Counted from the stretch's first letter, positions 49,170 through 59,047 are shown. The stretch is 64,000 nt of DNA from Porphyromonas gingivalis ATCC 33277 (GCF_000010505.1 NC_010729.1:1619501-1683500), one strand, 5' to 3'. Numbers and translations: made by a program. The notes: generated by a model not told the origin, from the sequence alone.

Positions 49170-50706
49170 CGGTCTCACAGGGTGGTTCGTCAGTATTGCC
49201 ACTCTCCTCTTTGCCGGCTGCGGCACTAAAAAGGTCGCCCCGTCTCCCCCCACGGTGAAGCCTCTTCCGGACACGGTGATTGCAGCTCCTGTCATCGAAC
49301 CGTGGGTCAGTCCGGTGAGAGAGGAAATGCGTGGGGTATGGCTGACCACCATATATGGACTCGACTGGCCACAACGCTCCGCTCCTACGGCCGAAGGACT
49401 GCGAAAACAGAGAGAAGAACTCTGCCGTATTCTGGACAGGCTCAAGCGTGAGAAATTCAACACTGTATTCTTTCAGGTGCGTCATCGCGGAGATGTCATT
49501 TACCCCTCTGAGATAGAACCCCAATCGACCATATTCACTGGAGCAGGCAAGCCGGACTACGACCCGCTGGAGTTTGCCCTAAAAGAGTGCCACAAGCGAG
49601 GTCTGACTTTCCATGCGTGGCTCATTGTCACCCCCTTAGGACCGGATAAACACATACGTTCGCTGAAAGGCGAATCGGTCAAAAGCCGTCATCCCGAATG
49701 GTGTGTACGACACAATAATCTATGGTACCTGAATCCGGGCGTACCTGAAGCAAGAGCCTACTTCGCATCCCTCGTTCGTGAGATCGTAGAGAAATATCCC
49801 GTCGATGGCATTCACCTCGACTATATGCGCTATCCGGAAAAAGCCAAAATCTTCGATGATGCTGCCACCTATAAACAGTATGGAGGCAATATGGATCCGG
49901 CAGCATGGCGGCGGCGAAACCTGTCCGACCTCATGGCGGACGTTCACCGAGCCGCTACGGAAAAGACTCCGTGGGTACAGGTAAGCGTAGCTACCATCGG
50001 CCGTCTGAGAAAGCTCGCCGGCAAACGTGGCGGTGACTGGACAGCCTACGAAGGGGTACACCAGGATCCCGTTGTCTGGGCACAAGAAGGAAGTGTGGAC
50101 TTTCTGGTACCGATGCTCTACTACCGTGACGACCTATTTTATCCTTTCCTTGAAGATTGGAAAGCGCAGCTACCCGACCTGCCGATTATCCCGGGATTAG
50201 CCACCTATCGGGTCGTAGACAACAGTCAGTGGCCGGCTCAAGTCATCGGAGAGCAAATCGACTCCGCCCGTCACATGGGATTCCCCGGCGTCTGCCTCTT
50301 CCGAGAAGATCAGTTGCGCCACGAAAGCAATGGCATACCGCAGATCATTCGCGAACGATTTGCCGAAGACGTGGTACCCATCCCCATACATCGCAAGGGT
50401 TTTGCCGCTCCCATAAAAGCAGAAATTCCTCGGCTGACACGCCGGACAGATGGCAAAATCGCTGTGAGTTGGGACAAAGCTGCCGGAGAAACAGCTGTAG
50501 TATACTACCGCCTCTTCCTCAGAAGATTCGACACCTCCGGCCGGATGCAGGACAGGCTGGTGGCTGACCGCATCGAAGACAACTCCTACCTGCTGTCCAA
50601 GGAGCTAACAGTGGGAGCCACGCGGATAGAAGTACGTCTCCAAGCCATCAACAAAATGAATGTGGCCGGCCCCGTATCCGCTCCCTCAAGCATGGAGATC
50701 AAGTGA
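49159..50706 (+). CDS. GHL10-family glycosyl hydrolase-like lipoprotein
   Basis: A 515-residue lipoprotein. The signal ends in the lipobox LFAGC with the acylated Cys at about residue 20. The GHL10 (DUF187) domain fills residues about 55-380, with [36 protein letters not shown], and the barrel motif IHLDYMRYP near residue 220. A fibronectin type III-like domain follows ([18 protein letters not shown]). Related proteins act on peptidoglycan or other glycans in the envelope, but the substrate here is unknown. It starts inside panC and its stop overlaps the hemW start. Confidence 0.85.
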   Translation: MKISGLTGWFVSIATLLFAGCGTKKVAPSPPTVKPLPDTVIAAPVIEPWVSPVREEMRGVWLTTIYGLDWPQRSAPTAEGLRKQREELCRILDRLKREKFNTVFFQVRHRGDVIYPSEIEPQSTIFTGAGKPDYDPLEFALKECHKRGLTFHAWLIVTPLGPDKHIRSLKGESVKSRHPEWCVRHNNLWYLNPGVPEARAYFASLVREIVEKYPVDGIHLDYMRYPEKAKIFDDAATYKQYGGNMDPAAWRRRNLSDLMADVHRAATEKTPWVQVSVATIGRLRKLAGKRGGDWTAYEGVHQDPVVWAQEGSVDFLVPMLYYRDDLFYPFLEDWKAQLPDLPIIPGLATYRVVDNSQWPAQVIGEQIDSARHMGFPGVCLFREDQLRHESNGIPQIIRERFAEDVVPIPIHRKGFAAPIKAEIPRLTRRTDGKIAVSWDKAAGETAVVYYRLFLRRFDTSGRMQDRLVADRIEDNSYLLSKELTVGATRIEVRLQAINKMNVAGPVSAPSSMEIK

Positions 50707-51833
50707 CGGGACTATACATTCATATTCCTTTCTGTGCCACGCGCTGCTCGTATTGCGACTTCTATTCGCAGACGAACAGCGCGCTTCGTTCGGAGTATAT
50801 ACAGGCACTGATCGCCGAGATGAGTATTCGTCGTGCCGAAGTCACCGATACGATCGGCACTCTTTACTTCGGAGGAGGGACTCCATCGCTTCTCTCCCCA
50901 CAGGAAATAGGCCGTATTATAGAGCAGGTCTACAGACTTTTCTCATTTTCTTCCGATGCCGAGATTACCTTGGAGGCCAATCCCGACGATCTGAATACAA
51001 GCTATGTACAGGAGCTTCGTACTCTGCCGATCAATCGAATAAGTATGGGAGCACAGAGTTTCCACGATGAAGACCTGCACTTCCTCAATCGTCGGCACAA
51101 TGCCCGCCAAGTGCTCGAAGCAGTGGATACCTGCCGCAATGCGGGACTTACCAACCTGAGTATCGATCTTATTTACGGTCTGCCCGGGCAGACGCCTGCT
51201 CGCTGGCAAGAAAATATCTCCGCAGTGCTTGCTCTCTCCCCATCCCACCTGTCCGCTTACCATCTGATATACGAAGAAGGAACCCCCCTGACACGCCTAC
51301 TCCATGCAGGAAAGGTGCGCGAAGTGGACGAGGAGGTAAGCCTCGAACTCTTCCGCATGCTTCGAGAACAGTTGACAGGAGCCGGCTATGAACACTACGA
51401 GATTTCCAATTTTGCCCGTTCCGGTTATCACTCTCGACACAACAGCTCCTATTGGCAGGATACTCCCTATCTGGGTCTTGGCCCATCGGCACACAGTTTC
51501 GATGGACGGCGTACAAGGCGATGCAATCCCTCCGATATACGCCGATACATAGTCTCCATGGCAGCAGGAAAGCCTCTCTTCACGGAAGAAATCCTGACCG
51601 ATAACGACCGTTACAACGAAGTAGTCATGACCCGCCTGCGTACTGCCTGTGGTTTATCGCCCGATCAGATAGGCCATCTCTTCGGAAAGGAATCTGCCGA
51701 ACGGTGTATTCGGACAGCTGCTCTATTTATCCGCGACGGTCTCCTCCACGAAGAAGCCGACGGCCGAATACGGCTCACCGAAAAAGGGATATTCCTCTCG
51801 GACAGGATTATTTCCGAATTCTTTATCATCTAA
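50703..51833 (+). CDS. hemW: Radical SAM protein HemW (haem chaperone)
   Basis: Cluster-binding protein of the HemN family that carries haem rather than oxidising coproporphyrinogen. The 376-residue product begins at a GTG overlapping the previous stop. The radical SAM motif CATRCSYCDFY is near residues 12-22, and GGGTPSLL, LTNLSIDLIYGLPGQT and HNSSYWQDTPYLGLGPSAHS follow, all HemW-like. It lacks the extra C-terminal features of true HemN. Its haem role is relevant to this haem-auxotrophic organism. Confidence 0.88.
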   Translation: MTGLYIHIPFCATRCSYCDFYSQTNSALRSEYIQALIAEMSIRRAEVTDTIGTLYFGGGTPSLLSPQEIGRIIEQVYRLFSFSSDAEITLEANPDDLNTSYVQELRTLPINRISMGAQSFHDEDLHFLNRRHNARQVLEAVDTCRNAGLTNLSIDLIYGLPGQTPARWQENISAVLALSPSHLSAYHLIYEEGTPLTRLLHAGKVREVDEEVSLELFRMLREQLTGAGYEHYEISNFARSGYHSRHNSSYWQDTPYLGLGPSAHSFDGRRTRRCNPSDIRRYIVSMAAGKPLFTEEILTDNDRYNEVVMTRLRTACGLSPDQIGHLFGKESAERCIRTAALFIRDGLLHEEADGRIRLTEKGIFLSDRIISEFFII

Positions 51834-51872
51834 CCATTTCCGGCACAAGATCAATACTTCCCAACATAGCTT

Positions 51873-52907
51873 ATGAGCAAGATCAGCTTCAAAAACGACT
51901 ACTCTGAAGGTGCGCATCCTGACATACTGCATGCGCTGACAGATACCAACTTCGTTCCACAAGAGGGATACGGCTATGACTCCTATTGCGAGGAAGTGCG
52001 TGCGATGATCCGCCGTGAATGCAATAAGCCCGATGCCGAGGTCTATTTCGTATCGGGTGGGACGCAGACCAATCTCTTGGTGATCAGTCACCTGCTCCGT
52101 CCGCACGAAGCTGTCATAGCAGCACAGTCAGGGCACATCAACGTACACGAAACCGGTGCCATCGAATCCACCGGACATAAGGTTTGCACAGTACCTACTC
52201 CACTCGGCAAACTCAGTGTGGAGCATATCCGCGAAGTCCTTGCTTTTCATACGGACGAACACATGGTAAGGCCGTCCATGGTCTATATCTCCCAATCTAC
52301 AGAGTTGGGCACACTCTATTCTCGTCATGAACTGTCGGATCTGTCCACCTTTTGCCGTGCAAACGATCTCCTAATCTACCTCGACGGTGCCCGTATCGGT
52401 TCGGCGATCATGGCAGAGACAGAGGACAATCCGACCCTGACCGATATAGCCACCCTGACCGATGCGTTCTACATCGGCGGCACCAAGAACGGAGCACTCC
52501 TTGGAGAAGCCATTGTCTTCCCTCGTCCACGTCCGGACGATGCTTTCCTCTATCAAATCAAACAGCGTGGAGCCATGTTGGCCAAAGGGCGCGTGCTGGG
52601 TATCCAGTTTGCCACGCTTTTCCACGATGGGCTTTACTACCGGCTTGCAGCTCATGCCAACAGAATGGCAGCAGATCTGGCGACGGCTATCTCCTCCTGT
52701 GGTTATTCCTTCCTCTACCCTCCGCAAACCAATCAGATCTTCCCGATCCTCCCCAACGATCTGATCGAAAGACTGAAAGCCGTATTCGACTTCTACGTGT
52801 GGCAAGCCGTATCATCCGACAGCTCTGCTATTCGTCTGGTCACGTCATGGGCTACTCCATCGGAGAATGTAGCCGCCTTTGCCGAATATCTTTCCACCCA
52901 CATATAG
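51873..52907 (+). CDS. Low-specificity L-threonine aldolase
   Basis: PLP enzyme cleaving threonine or allo-threonine to glycine and acetaldehyde. The 344-residue protein has FVSGGTQTNLLVISHL, SQSTELGTLYS, the Asp that holds PLP in LLIYLDGARIGSA, and the lysine in FYIGGTKNGALLGEA. Together with kbl it gives two routes from threonine to glycine in this window. A symmetrical terminator follows at 52931. Confidence 0.9.
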   Translation: MSKISFKNDYSEGAHPDILHALTDTNFVPQEGYGYDSYCEEVRAMIRRECNKPDAEVYFVSGGTQTNLLVISHLLRPHEAVIAAQSGHINVHETGAIESTGHKVCTVPTPLGKLSVEHIREVLAFHTDEHMVRPSMVYISQSTELGTLYSRHELSDLSTFCRANDLLIYLDGARIGSAIMAETEDNPTLTDIATLTDAFYIGGTKNGALLGEAIVFPRPRPDDAFLYQIKQRGAMLAKGRVLGIQFATLFHDGLYYRLAAHANRMAADLATAISSCGYSFLYPPQTNQIFPILPNDLIERLKAVFDFYVWQAVSSDSSAIRLVTSWATPSENVAAFAEYLSTHI

Positions 52908-52930
52908 GCACCCTCCTTGCATATACTGAA

Positions 52931-52976
52931 AGGGGGTATGCCGAAAGCCGCAAATCACGACTTCGACATACCCCCT
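52931..52976 (+). terminator. Terminator between threonine aldolase and DUF4248 genes
   Basis: Stem AGGGGGTATG plus CGAAG pairs with CTTCG plus CATACCCCCT, with small mismatches. It lies between convergent genes and could serve both. Confidence 0.75.
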
Positions 52977-53002
52977 ACAAGCAGACTTTCAGCTATTGTC
53001 CG

Positions 53003-53269
53003 TCAAGGACAAAAATCTTCGGGCGAACCAAGATAGGCTGTAAGGACGTTGAGCATAGCCGGTGTCAAGGATCTCTGTCCCAGAGCATAACCATGTTCTC
53101 TCATCGAATTGAGGAGATCTTGATCCCCATAGATGATTCTTCGCAGAGCACGTGTACCGGAATTCGGAGTAAGGTGCGGGAAGTAGCGCACGGCTACTTC
53201 TTTGACGCGATGGACTCGGAATGGGAATACATCCTCCCGTGCCGATGCGCCGTTAGATTTAACTTTCAT
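53003..53269 (-). CDS. DUF4248 domain small protein
   Basis: An 88-residue protein of unknown function, matching a short Bacteroidetes family with the pattern FRVHRVKEVAVRYFPHLTP then SGTRALRRII and LTPAMLNVLTAYLGSP. Such proteins look like helix-turn-helix-type small DNA- or protein-binding modules and are sometimes found near mobile or repeat-rich regions. The start MKVKSNGASARED is preferred over the longer frame, whose extra residues are unlike the family. Confidence 0.75.
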   Translation of the reverse strand: MKVKSNGASAREDVFPFRVHRVKEVAVRYFPHLTPNSGTRALRRIIYGDQDLLNSMREHGYALGQRSLTPAMLNVLTAYLGSPEDFCP

Positions 53270-53533
53270 GTTGGTATGTGTTTTTATAGAATAATGATGA
53301 ATACCGAACAGGCTGAAAAATGCATCGCTACACCTGCCGGCAGACAAATACAAAGGAATACATTTCGCACCGATCTGCCGATACTTTTCGCACCGAGTTA
53401 TCAACAGTGAAGGCTATATTTATCTTTTCGACTATGCATCGGAAGAATCTGAGTAATCAGAATAACCAGAAAAGTCAACGATTCGAGAAGAGAAAGGAAT
53501 CGTTTTCCCCAAGGGCATTCGTAATTTGAACCG

Positions 53534-54529
53534 TTATCCGTCTTCGTCAGTCGGCTGCTCATCCTCTTTCTTATCTCCCTGCTCCAAAGCTCGCGCATTG
53601 CGCCGAAGGCCATCGAGTCCGGCTCGCTTCATAGGCGAACCGGCGAAGAAATGCAGGTACTTCTCTTCGTCCAAAGAAACGAGATCGTCCCTGTCGAACG
53701 TAAACAGAGCCTCCCTCGGTACAAATGCCTCGACCTCGGATGGATGGGCATATCGGTTCCAAGGGCAGCAGAGCTGACAACTGTCGCATCCGTAGAAACG
53801 GTTGCCCAGCTTACCGACCAGTTCCGGAGGGATCTCCCCCTCATGCTCTATCGTCAGATAGCTCACACAGAGACGAGAGTCCATGCCCTCTTCGGAAATA
53901 GCTCCCGTGGGACAACTCTCGATACAGTTCCGGCAAGCTCCACAGCGCGATGGCATCGGAGCATCGGGAGGCAGATCGATATCCACCAATAGCTCTCCCA
54001 AGAAAAAGAAAGTTCCCCCTCGGGGCAAAATGAGCATGCCGCTTCGCCCTACCCAGCCGATACCTGCACGGCAAGCCCAATAGCGTTCGGCAATAGGAGC
54101 AGAGTCGCTGAAAGACCGTCCCGAAACGGAGGGGCAGACCTCCCGACGAATATAATCCAGTAGCTTGTCCAAGAGGCGTTTGACGACCTTGTGATAGTCT
54201 TTTCCATAAGCATAGTAAGCTATTTGTGGAGCCGAGGCCGGTTGTTTGATCTTGGGGTAATAGTTCAGTGCCACGGAGATAACCGTACGAGTACCCGGCA
54301 ACAGCTCTGCCGGCGAATAGCGAAGCTCCCTGTTGCGCTCCAGATAGTCCATTTCCCCATGCCGACCCTCGGACAGAAACTTCTCGTAAGTCCCTACCAC
54401 GGATGGCGGCAAGGCCTGCGCTTCGGCAAACCCACAAGCACTAAAACCAAGTCGGCGCGCCTCTTCTTTGATAAGGCGCGCCGACTCTTCCGGTGAGTAT
54501 CTCAATTTTATTTTTTCATCGTCCGGCAT
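53534..54529 (-). CDS. queG: Epoxyqueuosine reductase QueG
   Basis: Cobalamin-dependent iron-sulfur enzyme that reduces epoxyqueuosine to queuosine in tRNA. The 331-residue product has two ferredoxin-like motifs, CGACRNCIESCPTGAI and CDSCQLCCPWNR, and the YYPKIKQ and GRSGMLILP blocks of the corrinoid domain. It ends in a HEAT-like segment (GLRRNARALEQGD). An in-frame Met six codons earlier (54547) is also possible. The start overlaps the end of the SPOR gene. It shares a pathway with tgt at 29 kb and needs B12. Confidence 0.94.
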   Translation of the reverse strand: MPDDEKIKLRYSPEESARLIKEEARRLGFSACGFAEAQALPPSVVGTYEKFLSEGRHGEMDYLERNRELRYSPAELLPGTRTVISVALNYYPKIKQPASAPQIAYYAYGKDYHKVVKRLLDKLLDYIRREVCPSVSGRSFSDSAPIAERYWACRAGIGWVGRSGMLILPRGGTFFFLGELLVDIDLPPDAPMPSRCGACRNCIESCPTGAISEEGMDSRLCVSYLTIEHEGEIPPELVGKLGNRFYGCDSCQLCCPWNRYAHPSEVEAFVPREALFTFDRDDLVSLDEEKYLHFFAGSPMKRAGLDGLRRNARALEQGDKKEDEQPTDEDG

Positions 54530-55574
54530 ACACCCAAGCATCGGCAAACAGCCTGTGTTTATCTTTCATCGAACGGATATAAGTCTGTGCTTCGTCTGCC
54601 GTAGCAAAGCGGTCGGAATAAATACGTGCCTTATTGGAGCTAAGCAGCACCACAGCATTCGGCATAATGGCCTTATCAATGCTCATGCGGTAAAACTCCT
54701 GTGCTTTCTTCTTCGTATCGAATGTGCCCACTACCACATAATAGTATTTGGATCCTACAGGCTCGTGCATCACGGGCACACCGCCTTCGGCTACATCCGT
54801 GGAGAGTTGGTTGGGCGATTCGGCCGGTTTGGAGGCTGTAGCCTCTATTGGCTGTGAATCAGCCGTGGTCGCAACGGAAGCAGGCTTCGCCGTCACCACC
54901 TGCACCGGCCGGGCTTCGGTATCTTTCCATACGCTCTTGGCTGTCAGCTCGGTAGGGACAAAACTGGCGGCAAACTTATCCGACGAGGAGATTTGCCCCC
55001 AAGGGACAACGAGCAATACGGCTGACATCACAGCCGCAGCCGCCATCATGCCGGTACGCTTATGGATCTTCAGGTAGAAATAATCCGACCGACCGACCGG
55101 CAAGGCCTCCTTCTCCCTTTCTGCAAACGGCCGTGCTTCGTCGAAAGACTCTGCCAAACGAGGCAACGAGCAAGGAACCAAACCGTAGGAAAAGCCCGAT
55201 CCTTCCTCCGCTTCACTTCGGTGCGAATAGCTGATTTGTCCCTCCGGATTCAAGGTCAGTTCGCCCATCTTTTCCAAGCTGACACGTCCGGCACGTACCA
55301 GTTCGGCACGCAAAGTGCGCACATCGTCATCGAGCATCACTCTGGCACGGCGGTGCGAGATGCCATAAGCACGTGCGTAGCTATCCTCCAAGATGCCGTC
55401 CCGAAGCGAGAGGGCAGCATTGAATCGAAGTTCTTCTTTCGGAGGGTAAATAAGATTATCATCGCGGTCGTAACATGCCGGCAACAGCTCGGCAACAAAA
55501 CCGCCAAGGCTCGGCACCACTACACATTTATGTATGCTGATGCTGCGTTCGATGTGGGATATCAACCTATTCAT
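54516..55574 (-). CDS. HU-CCDC81-type and SPOR domain protein
   Basis: A 352-residue single-pass membrane protein. The N-terminal part (NRLISHIERSISIHKCVVVP then GGFVAELLPA) matches the HU-like CCDC81 domains, possibly DNA- or protein-binding. One membrane helix lies at about residues 172-190 (MMAAAAVMSAVLLVVP), followed by a low-complexity linker. A C-terminal SPOR domain (KYYYVVVGTFDTKKKAQEFY) in the periplasm would bind denuded peptidoglycan at division sites. The longer frame is rejected because MNRLISHIERS is the domain start. The stop overlaps queG. Confidence 0.82.
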   Translation of the reverse strand: MNRLISHIERSISIHKCVVVPSLGGFVAELLPACYDRDDNLIYPPKEELRFNAALSLRDGILEDSYARAYGISHRRARVMLDDDVRTLRAELVRAGRVSLEKMGELTLNPEGQISYSHRSEAEEGSGFSYGLVPCSLPRLAESFDEARPFAEREKEALPVGRSDYFYLKIHKRTGMMAAAAVMSAVLLVVPWGQISSSDKFAASFVPTELTAKSVWKDTEARPVQVVTAKPASVATTADSQPIEATASKPAESPNQLSTDVAEGGVPVMHEPVGSKYYYVVVGTFDTKKKAQEFYRMSIDKAIMPNAVVLLSSNKARIYSDRFATADEAQTYIRSMKDKHRLFADAWVYAGR

Positions 55575-56263
55575 AGGCAACGGAGTGAAAAAGGAGCCGC
55601 CCCGAAGCGGACGACTATTTGGAACAAAGGTAACATTTCCAAAGTAACATTTTCTCTGTCTGCCGACACATTTTTTCCGAACCGAGGCAGGTGTGGCCGC
55701 TGTCACCCGAGAGTCGTCTTAAAAAGCAAGGGGTGTAAACCTATAACGGACTTTGGGGTAAAACACTGTAATTGTAATCACGAAGCGGACTTCAGCAAGT
55801 GTCAATGTCTCCTCAGTACACGTCACACACGAAAATTTTCCCGTTTGCTACTCCAAAAAACGTGGCGCGTAATTTTTTTGTTTTTGGCGCGGCAAACAAA
55901 AAATTCTCGCGCCGGAACGAAAAAGTTTTGGTTCCATTTTTCAGAAAAACAGGGGCGAGAAATGAGTGAGTTTTGGTCCGTAAAATGGTGAACGAATCCA
56001 AACCCGACAGACGAGACGGTGCGACTTTTCTGTAGTCCTTGCATCCGTTCTCTGTGGCCGGCTTCCGCCTTTTTTATCCAAGAACGGTCGTAGCTATCTG
56101 CTTCTTTCACGATGGCAAAACACTGATGCCTCCACTATATGGGGTAGAGCCGGTCGAAAGACATTTTTTGCAGATAGGACTTTGAAAGTAAGGCCTCTTT
56201 CTAAATGAAAAACCTACCTTTACAGACGAAACGTTTCGGGGAAAATATGATGTAAAAGAGAGA
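55575..56263. other. Intergenic region with dispersed repeats
   Basis: No gene is supported. It contains a copy of the ~110-bp repeat (55723-55830), and a stretch at 55855-55915 with three GCGCG-centred motifs similar to those at 585-715. The remaining bases have no recognised feature. Confidence 0.65.
55723..55830. repeat. Dispersed ~110-bp intergenic repeat, copy 3
   Basis: Matches 41342-41460 with small gaps; shared blocks include AAAACACTGTAATTG, ATCACGAA, CGGAC and TCAGTACAC. The CTTTTT near the end is changed here to GTCTCC. Confidence 0.7.
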
Positions 56264-56515
56264 ATGAAAAGAATCAATATCATCATCGGCTTTCTCTTTA
56301 TATACTTCGTAGTGATGTCCGTATTGGGATACCCGCGCGAAAGGATAGCTCCGGACGGTGCCGACCGGCTGGTGACGTATCTGTTGGTTTGCGCTTTGGA
56401 GCTGGTCGTACTCATCCTATTGCGGTGGGTATTGATCCGGCGGTACAAGATGCGCGAGCGTCGCCGACACGATATGGAACAGTATGCCCGATACGATGAA
56501 GAACCCGACGAATAG
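56264..56515 (+). CDS. Small two-helix membrane protein, unknown
   Basis: An 83-residue frame with two hydrophobic helices (about residues 5-21 and 39-57) and a charged C-terminus (RRRHDMEQYARYDEEPDE). The positive residues between TM2 and the tail suggest both ends are cytoplasmic. No family is recognised. It starts 22 bases upstream of manA, so the two may be cotranscribed. Coding is likely because of the clean topology, but not proven. Confidence 0.55.
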   Translation: MKRINIIIGFLFIYFVVMSVLGYPRERIAPDGADRLVTYLLVCALELVVLILLRWVLIRRYKMRERRRHDMEQYARYDEEPDE

Positions 56516-56537
56516 TCACCTAACGCTACAGTGAAGT

Positions 56538-57548
56538 ATGACGAACACGGCACAGCTCTATCCTTACATATTCAATCCCATTCTTCGACCGGTCGTGTGG
56601 GGCGGCCGCAGGATACGCCCTTTCAAGGGAATGGAGCCGACCGACGAAAACATCGGAGAAAGCTGGGAGATTTCGCATGTGAGCGACCATTATTCGGTCG
56701 TTGCAAACGGGCCTCTTGCCGGTAAGACGATAGACGACTTGCTGGTGTATCATGGCGAAGATCTCCTTGGCCGGCACGTATTCGAGCGGTATGGCCGCAA
56801 ATTTCCCCTATTGATCAAGTTCATCGATGCGCGCGATGATCTTTCCGTTCAGGTTCATCCCGATGACCGGTTGGCAGCCGAGAGGCACCAATCCTTCGGC
56901 AAGACGGAAATGTGGTATGTGGTACATGCCGATCCGGATGCTCGTCTTTATTCCGGTTTTTCTACGCAGTCTTCTCCCGAAGATTACGAAAGGCGTGTGG
57001 CCGAAGGCACGATCATGCAGGCCTTGGCCGAATATAAGGTCGAGGCGGGAGACGTCTTCTTCCTGCCTGCCGGTCGGATACACGCCATCGGTGCCGGCTG
57101 CTTTGTAGCCGAGATACAGCAGACCTCCGACATTACCTATCGTATCTACGATTATAACCGCCCCGACGCAAACGGCCGCTTACGCGAACTGCATACCGAA
57201 TGGGCTAAGGATGCCATCGACTATCGGATGGAAGATTCGTACAAGACTGCGTATACGCATCGTTCGAATGCTGCCGTCCGATTGGCCGACTGTCCGTATT
57301 TCCGCACTGCTCTGTTGGAGCTGGACAAGCCGATCAGGCGCGACCTTGTGCAGGAAGACAGCTTCGTTATATATATATGTGTGGAGGGAGGCCTTACCCT
57401 CACGGACAAGAGGGGCCATCTCCTCGAACTTCGACAGGGACAGAGTGCCCTCGTTCCGGCCCTGACTGCCGATGTAGAGCTTGCCCCTGACTCTCGAACA
57501 GGGTGCAAGCTGCTTGAAACCTATATCCCTGCTTCCACTAACTGCTAA
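56538..57548 (+). CDS. manA: Mannose-6-phosphate isomerase, class I
   Basis: Interconverts fructose-6-phosphate and mannose-6-phosphate, giving mannose for A-LPS and other glycans. The 336-residue protein is of the short cupin type, with NPILRPVVWGGRRI, ESWEISH, the metal site SVQVHPDD, KTEMWYVV and PAGRIHAIGAGC. Its role in an asaccharolytic organism would be biosynthetic rather than catabolic. A lipoprotein gene follows after 12 bases. Confidence 0.93.
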   Translation: MTNTAQLYPYIFNPILRPVVWGGRRIRPFKGMEPTDENIGESWEISHVSDHYSVVANGPLAGKTIDDLLVYHGEDLLGRHVFERYGRKFPLLIKFIDARDDLSVQVHPDDRLAAERHQSFGKTEMWYVVHADPDARLYSGFSTQSSPEDYERRVAEGTIMQALAEYKVEAGDVFFLPAGRIHAIGAGCFVAEIQQTSDITYRIYDYNRPDANGRLRELHTEWAKDAIDYRMEDSYKTAYTHRSNAAVRLADCPYFRTALLELDKPIRRDLVQEDSFVIYICVEGGLTLTDKRGHLLELRQGQSALVPALTADVELAPDSRTGCKLLETYIPASTNC

Positions 57549-57560
57549 AAGATTTATCCG

Positions 57561-58433
57561 ATGAAAGCAAAAACGCCATTACTCCTGCTCGGGGCTTTCG
57601 CCCTATTGCTGCAGATTTCATCTTGTAAGAGAGAGAGGAACAAACAAAGCGACAGGATCGTTTTCGATAGTATTTCCATGGAGCGTTGCACTCACTTGTT
57701 AGGCGACTCCGCCATGCCTTGCAACGATATTAAAATCCTGTTTGAATATCCATCGGACAGCATTCCTCACGCTATCGCCGATTCGGTGAGGCGGAATATC
57801 CTGAATGCTCTGTTCGGCCCGGCGTATGCATCCATGTCGCCTTCCGAGGCTATGTCGGCTTATGCTGCTGCCAGCGATTCCACCTATTTGTCGGATATGG
57901 AACCTTTGCTGAAGGAGGAGCTTGCGCTCAAGCCCGATTATAGACCGGACTTGGGGCTTTATGCCTATGTCGATCACATAACGGGCAAGGTCGTTTTCAG
58001 GCAAGACAGTCTCTTGGTCTATGAGATCGAAGCTTTCAAATACATGGGCGGTAGTCATGGTTATGGCGACGTTGCATATCTCAACCTCGATTTGCGTACC
58101 GGTAAGCAGATTCTTTTGAAAGACATCATCGCGCAGGGCAAAGATGCTGCTCTCACCGATTTGCTCTGGAAGCAGTTGATGGCAGACCAAGGGGTTTCTT
58201 CTTTGGAAAGCCTCAACGAAATGGGCTATGGTACCTTGGGCGATCTTTATCCTACGGACAATTTCGGAATCTCGGAGCGAGGTATTACTTTCCTCTACAA
58301 TGAGTACGAGATCGCTCCCTATGCCATGGGGCCGATACAGATTACACTGTCGTTCGATTCGCTTGCTCCGATTCTCAAGGAGGATTCGCCCACCGCCTTG
58401 CTCTCTGCCGGCAAGAATGGATCGAAAAGATAA
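57561..58433 (+). CDS. DUF3298/DUF4163-type lipoprotein
   Basis: A 290-residue lipoprotein with lipobox LQISSC (acylated Cys at about residue 22). The mature part contains the DUF4163-like first half and the DUF3298 region with GGSHGYGDVAYLNLDLRTGK and EYEIAPYAMGPIQITLSF, a fold shared with the anti-sigma factor RsiV ectodomain. No transmembrane anti-sigma part is present. Function is unknown; lysozyme- or sugar-binding has been suggested for related domains. It is in line with manA and the Fur-family gene. Confidence 0.8.
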   Translation: MKAKTPLLLLGAFALLLQISSCKRERNKQSDRIVFDSISMERCTHLLGDSAMPCNDIKILFEYPSDSIPHAIADSVRRNILNALFGPAYASMSPSEAMSAYAAASDSTYLSDMEPLLKEELALKPDYRPDLGLYAYVDHITGKVVFRQDSLLVYEIEAFKYMGGSHGYGDVAYLNLDLRTGKQILLKDIIAQGKDAALTDLLWKQLMADQGVSSLESLNEMGYGTLGDLYPTDNFGISERGITFLYNEYEIAPYAMGPIQITLSFDSLAPILKEDSPTALLSAGKNGSKR

Positions 58434-58475
58434 AAACCAATCGGATTTTCTCGCGACCAACTTCTTCAAAAGAAC

Positions 58476-58483
58476 TATATTTG
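58476..58483 (+). promoter_or_regulatory. Predicted -7 box of the Fur-family gene
   Basis: TATATTTG followed by TAGC, 21 bases before the ATG at 58504. It would place the transcript start near 58490 and rules out the longer frame opening. No clear -33 element is seen. Confidence 0.45.
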
Positions 58484-58503
58484 TAGCTCCTGTCGATAGT
58501 GCC

Positions 58504-59019
58504 ATGGCAGTTGTAAAGATGATAGTCACATCACTGGAAGATCTTCGCTCAAGATTGCGTGCATATGTGTCGGAGAACGGCTTGCGTCATACCCCCGAAC
58601 GATACAGCATTCTTGAAGTCGCATATAATCTGAAGAAGATATTCACGCCGGACGACTTGTTCGATCTCACTCGCGAGAATGGCTTGCCTGTAAGTCTTTC
58701 TACGGTCTATAATACCCTTACCTTGCTCGAACGCTGCGGGATCGTTCTGCGTTTGCCTTCTCCCGAAACCAAATACCAGTACTTGATGGCTTCATTTGCA
58801 GAGCAGTGTCCGCTGCTTTTCTGTACCGAATGTGCACAATTTTCTACCTACTACCGACGAAATGTGAAGTCGATACTGGCCGACAAGGATCTCAGACCAC
58901 CACGCTTCTCTTATAGGCAGGCCCTCATTTGCCTCTATGGTATATGCGACAAATGCAGGAAGAAGCAGTCGGCCCTCAAAAAGGCGGCGGACAAAGCCGC
59001 TCCCAAGAAGAAAAAATAA
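58504..59019 (+). CDS. har: Fur-family regulator, probably Har (haem-associated regulator)
   Basis: A 171-residue DNA-binding regulator. The winged helix is clear: HTPERYSILEVAY and SLSTVYNTLTLLERCGIV, the Fur recognition helix. The dimerisation half lacks the usual HHHH regulatory metal site (it reads FAEQCPLLF), but both CxxC motifs of the structural zinc site are present (CTEC, CDKC). P. gingivalis has a Fur orthologue described as Har that binds haem and affects biofilm; position and sequence fit that gene. The C-terminus is Lys-rich (KKAADKAAPKKKK). The start is supported by a -7 box just upstream; MIVTSLEDL five codons later is possible. Confidence 0.75.
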   Translation: MAVVKMIVTSLEDLRSRLRAYVSENGLRHTPERYSILEVAYNLKKIFTPDDLFDLTRENGLPVSLSTVYNTLTLLERCGIVLRLPSPETKYQYLMASFAEQCPLLFCTECAQFSTYYRRNVKSILADKDLRPPRFSYRQALICLYGICDKCRKKQSALKKAADKAAPKKKK

Positions 59020-59047
59020 TAACACAGACATATAACATTGATCCGAT

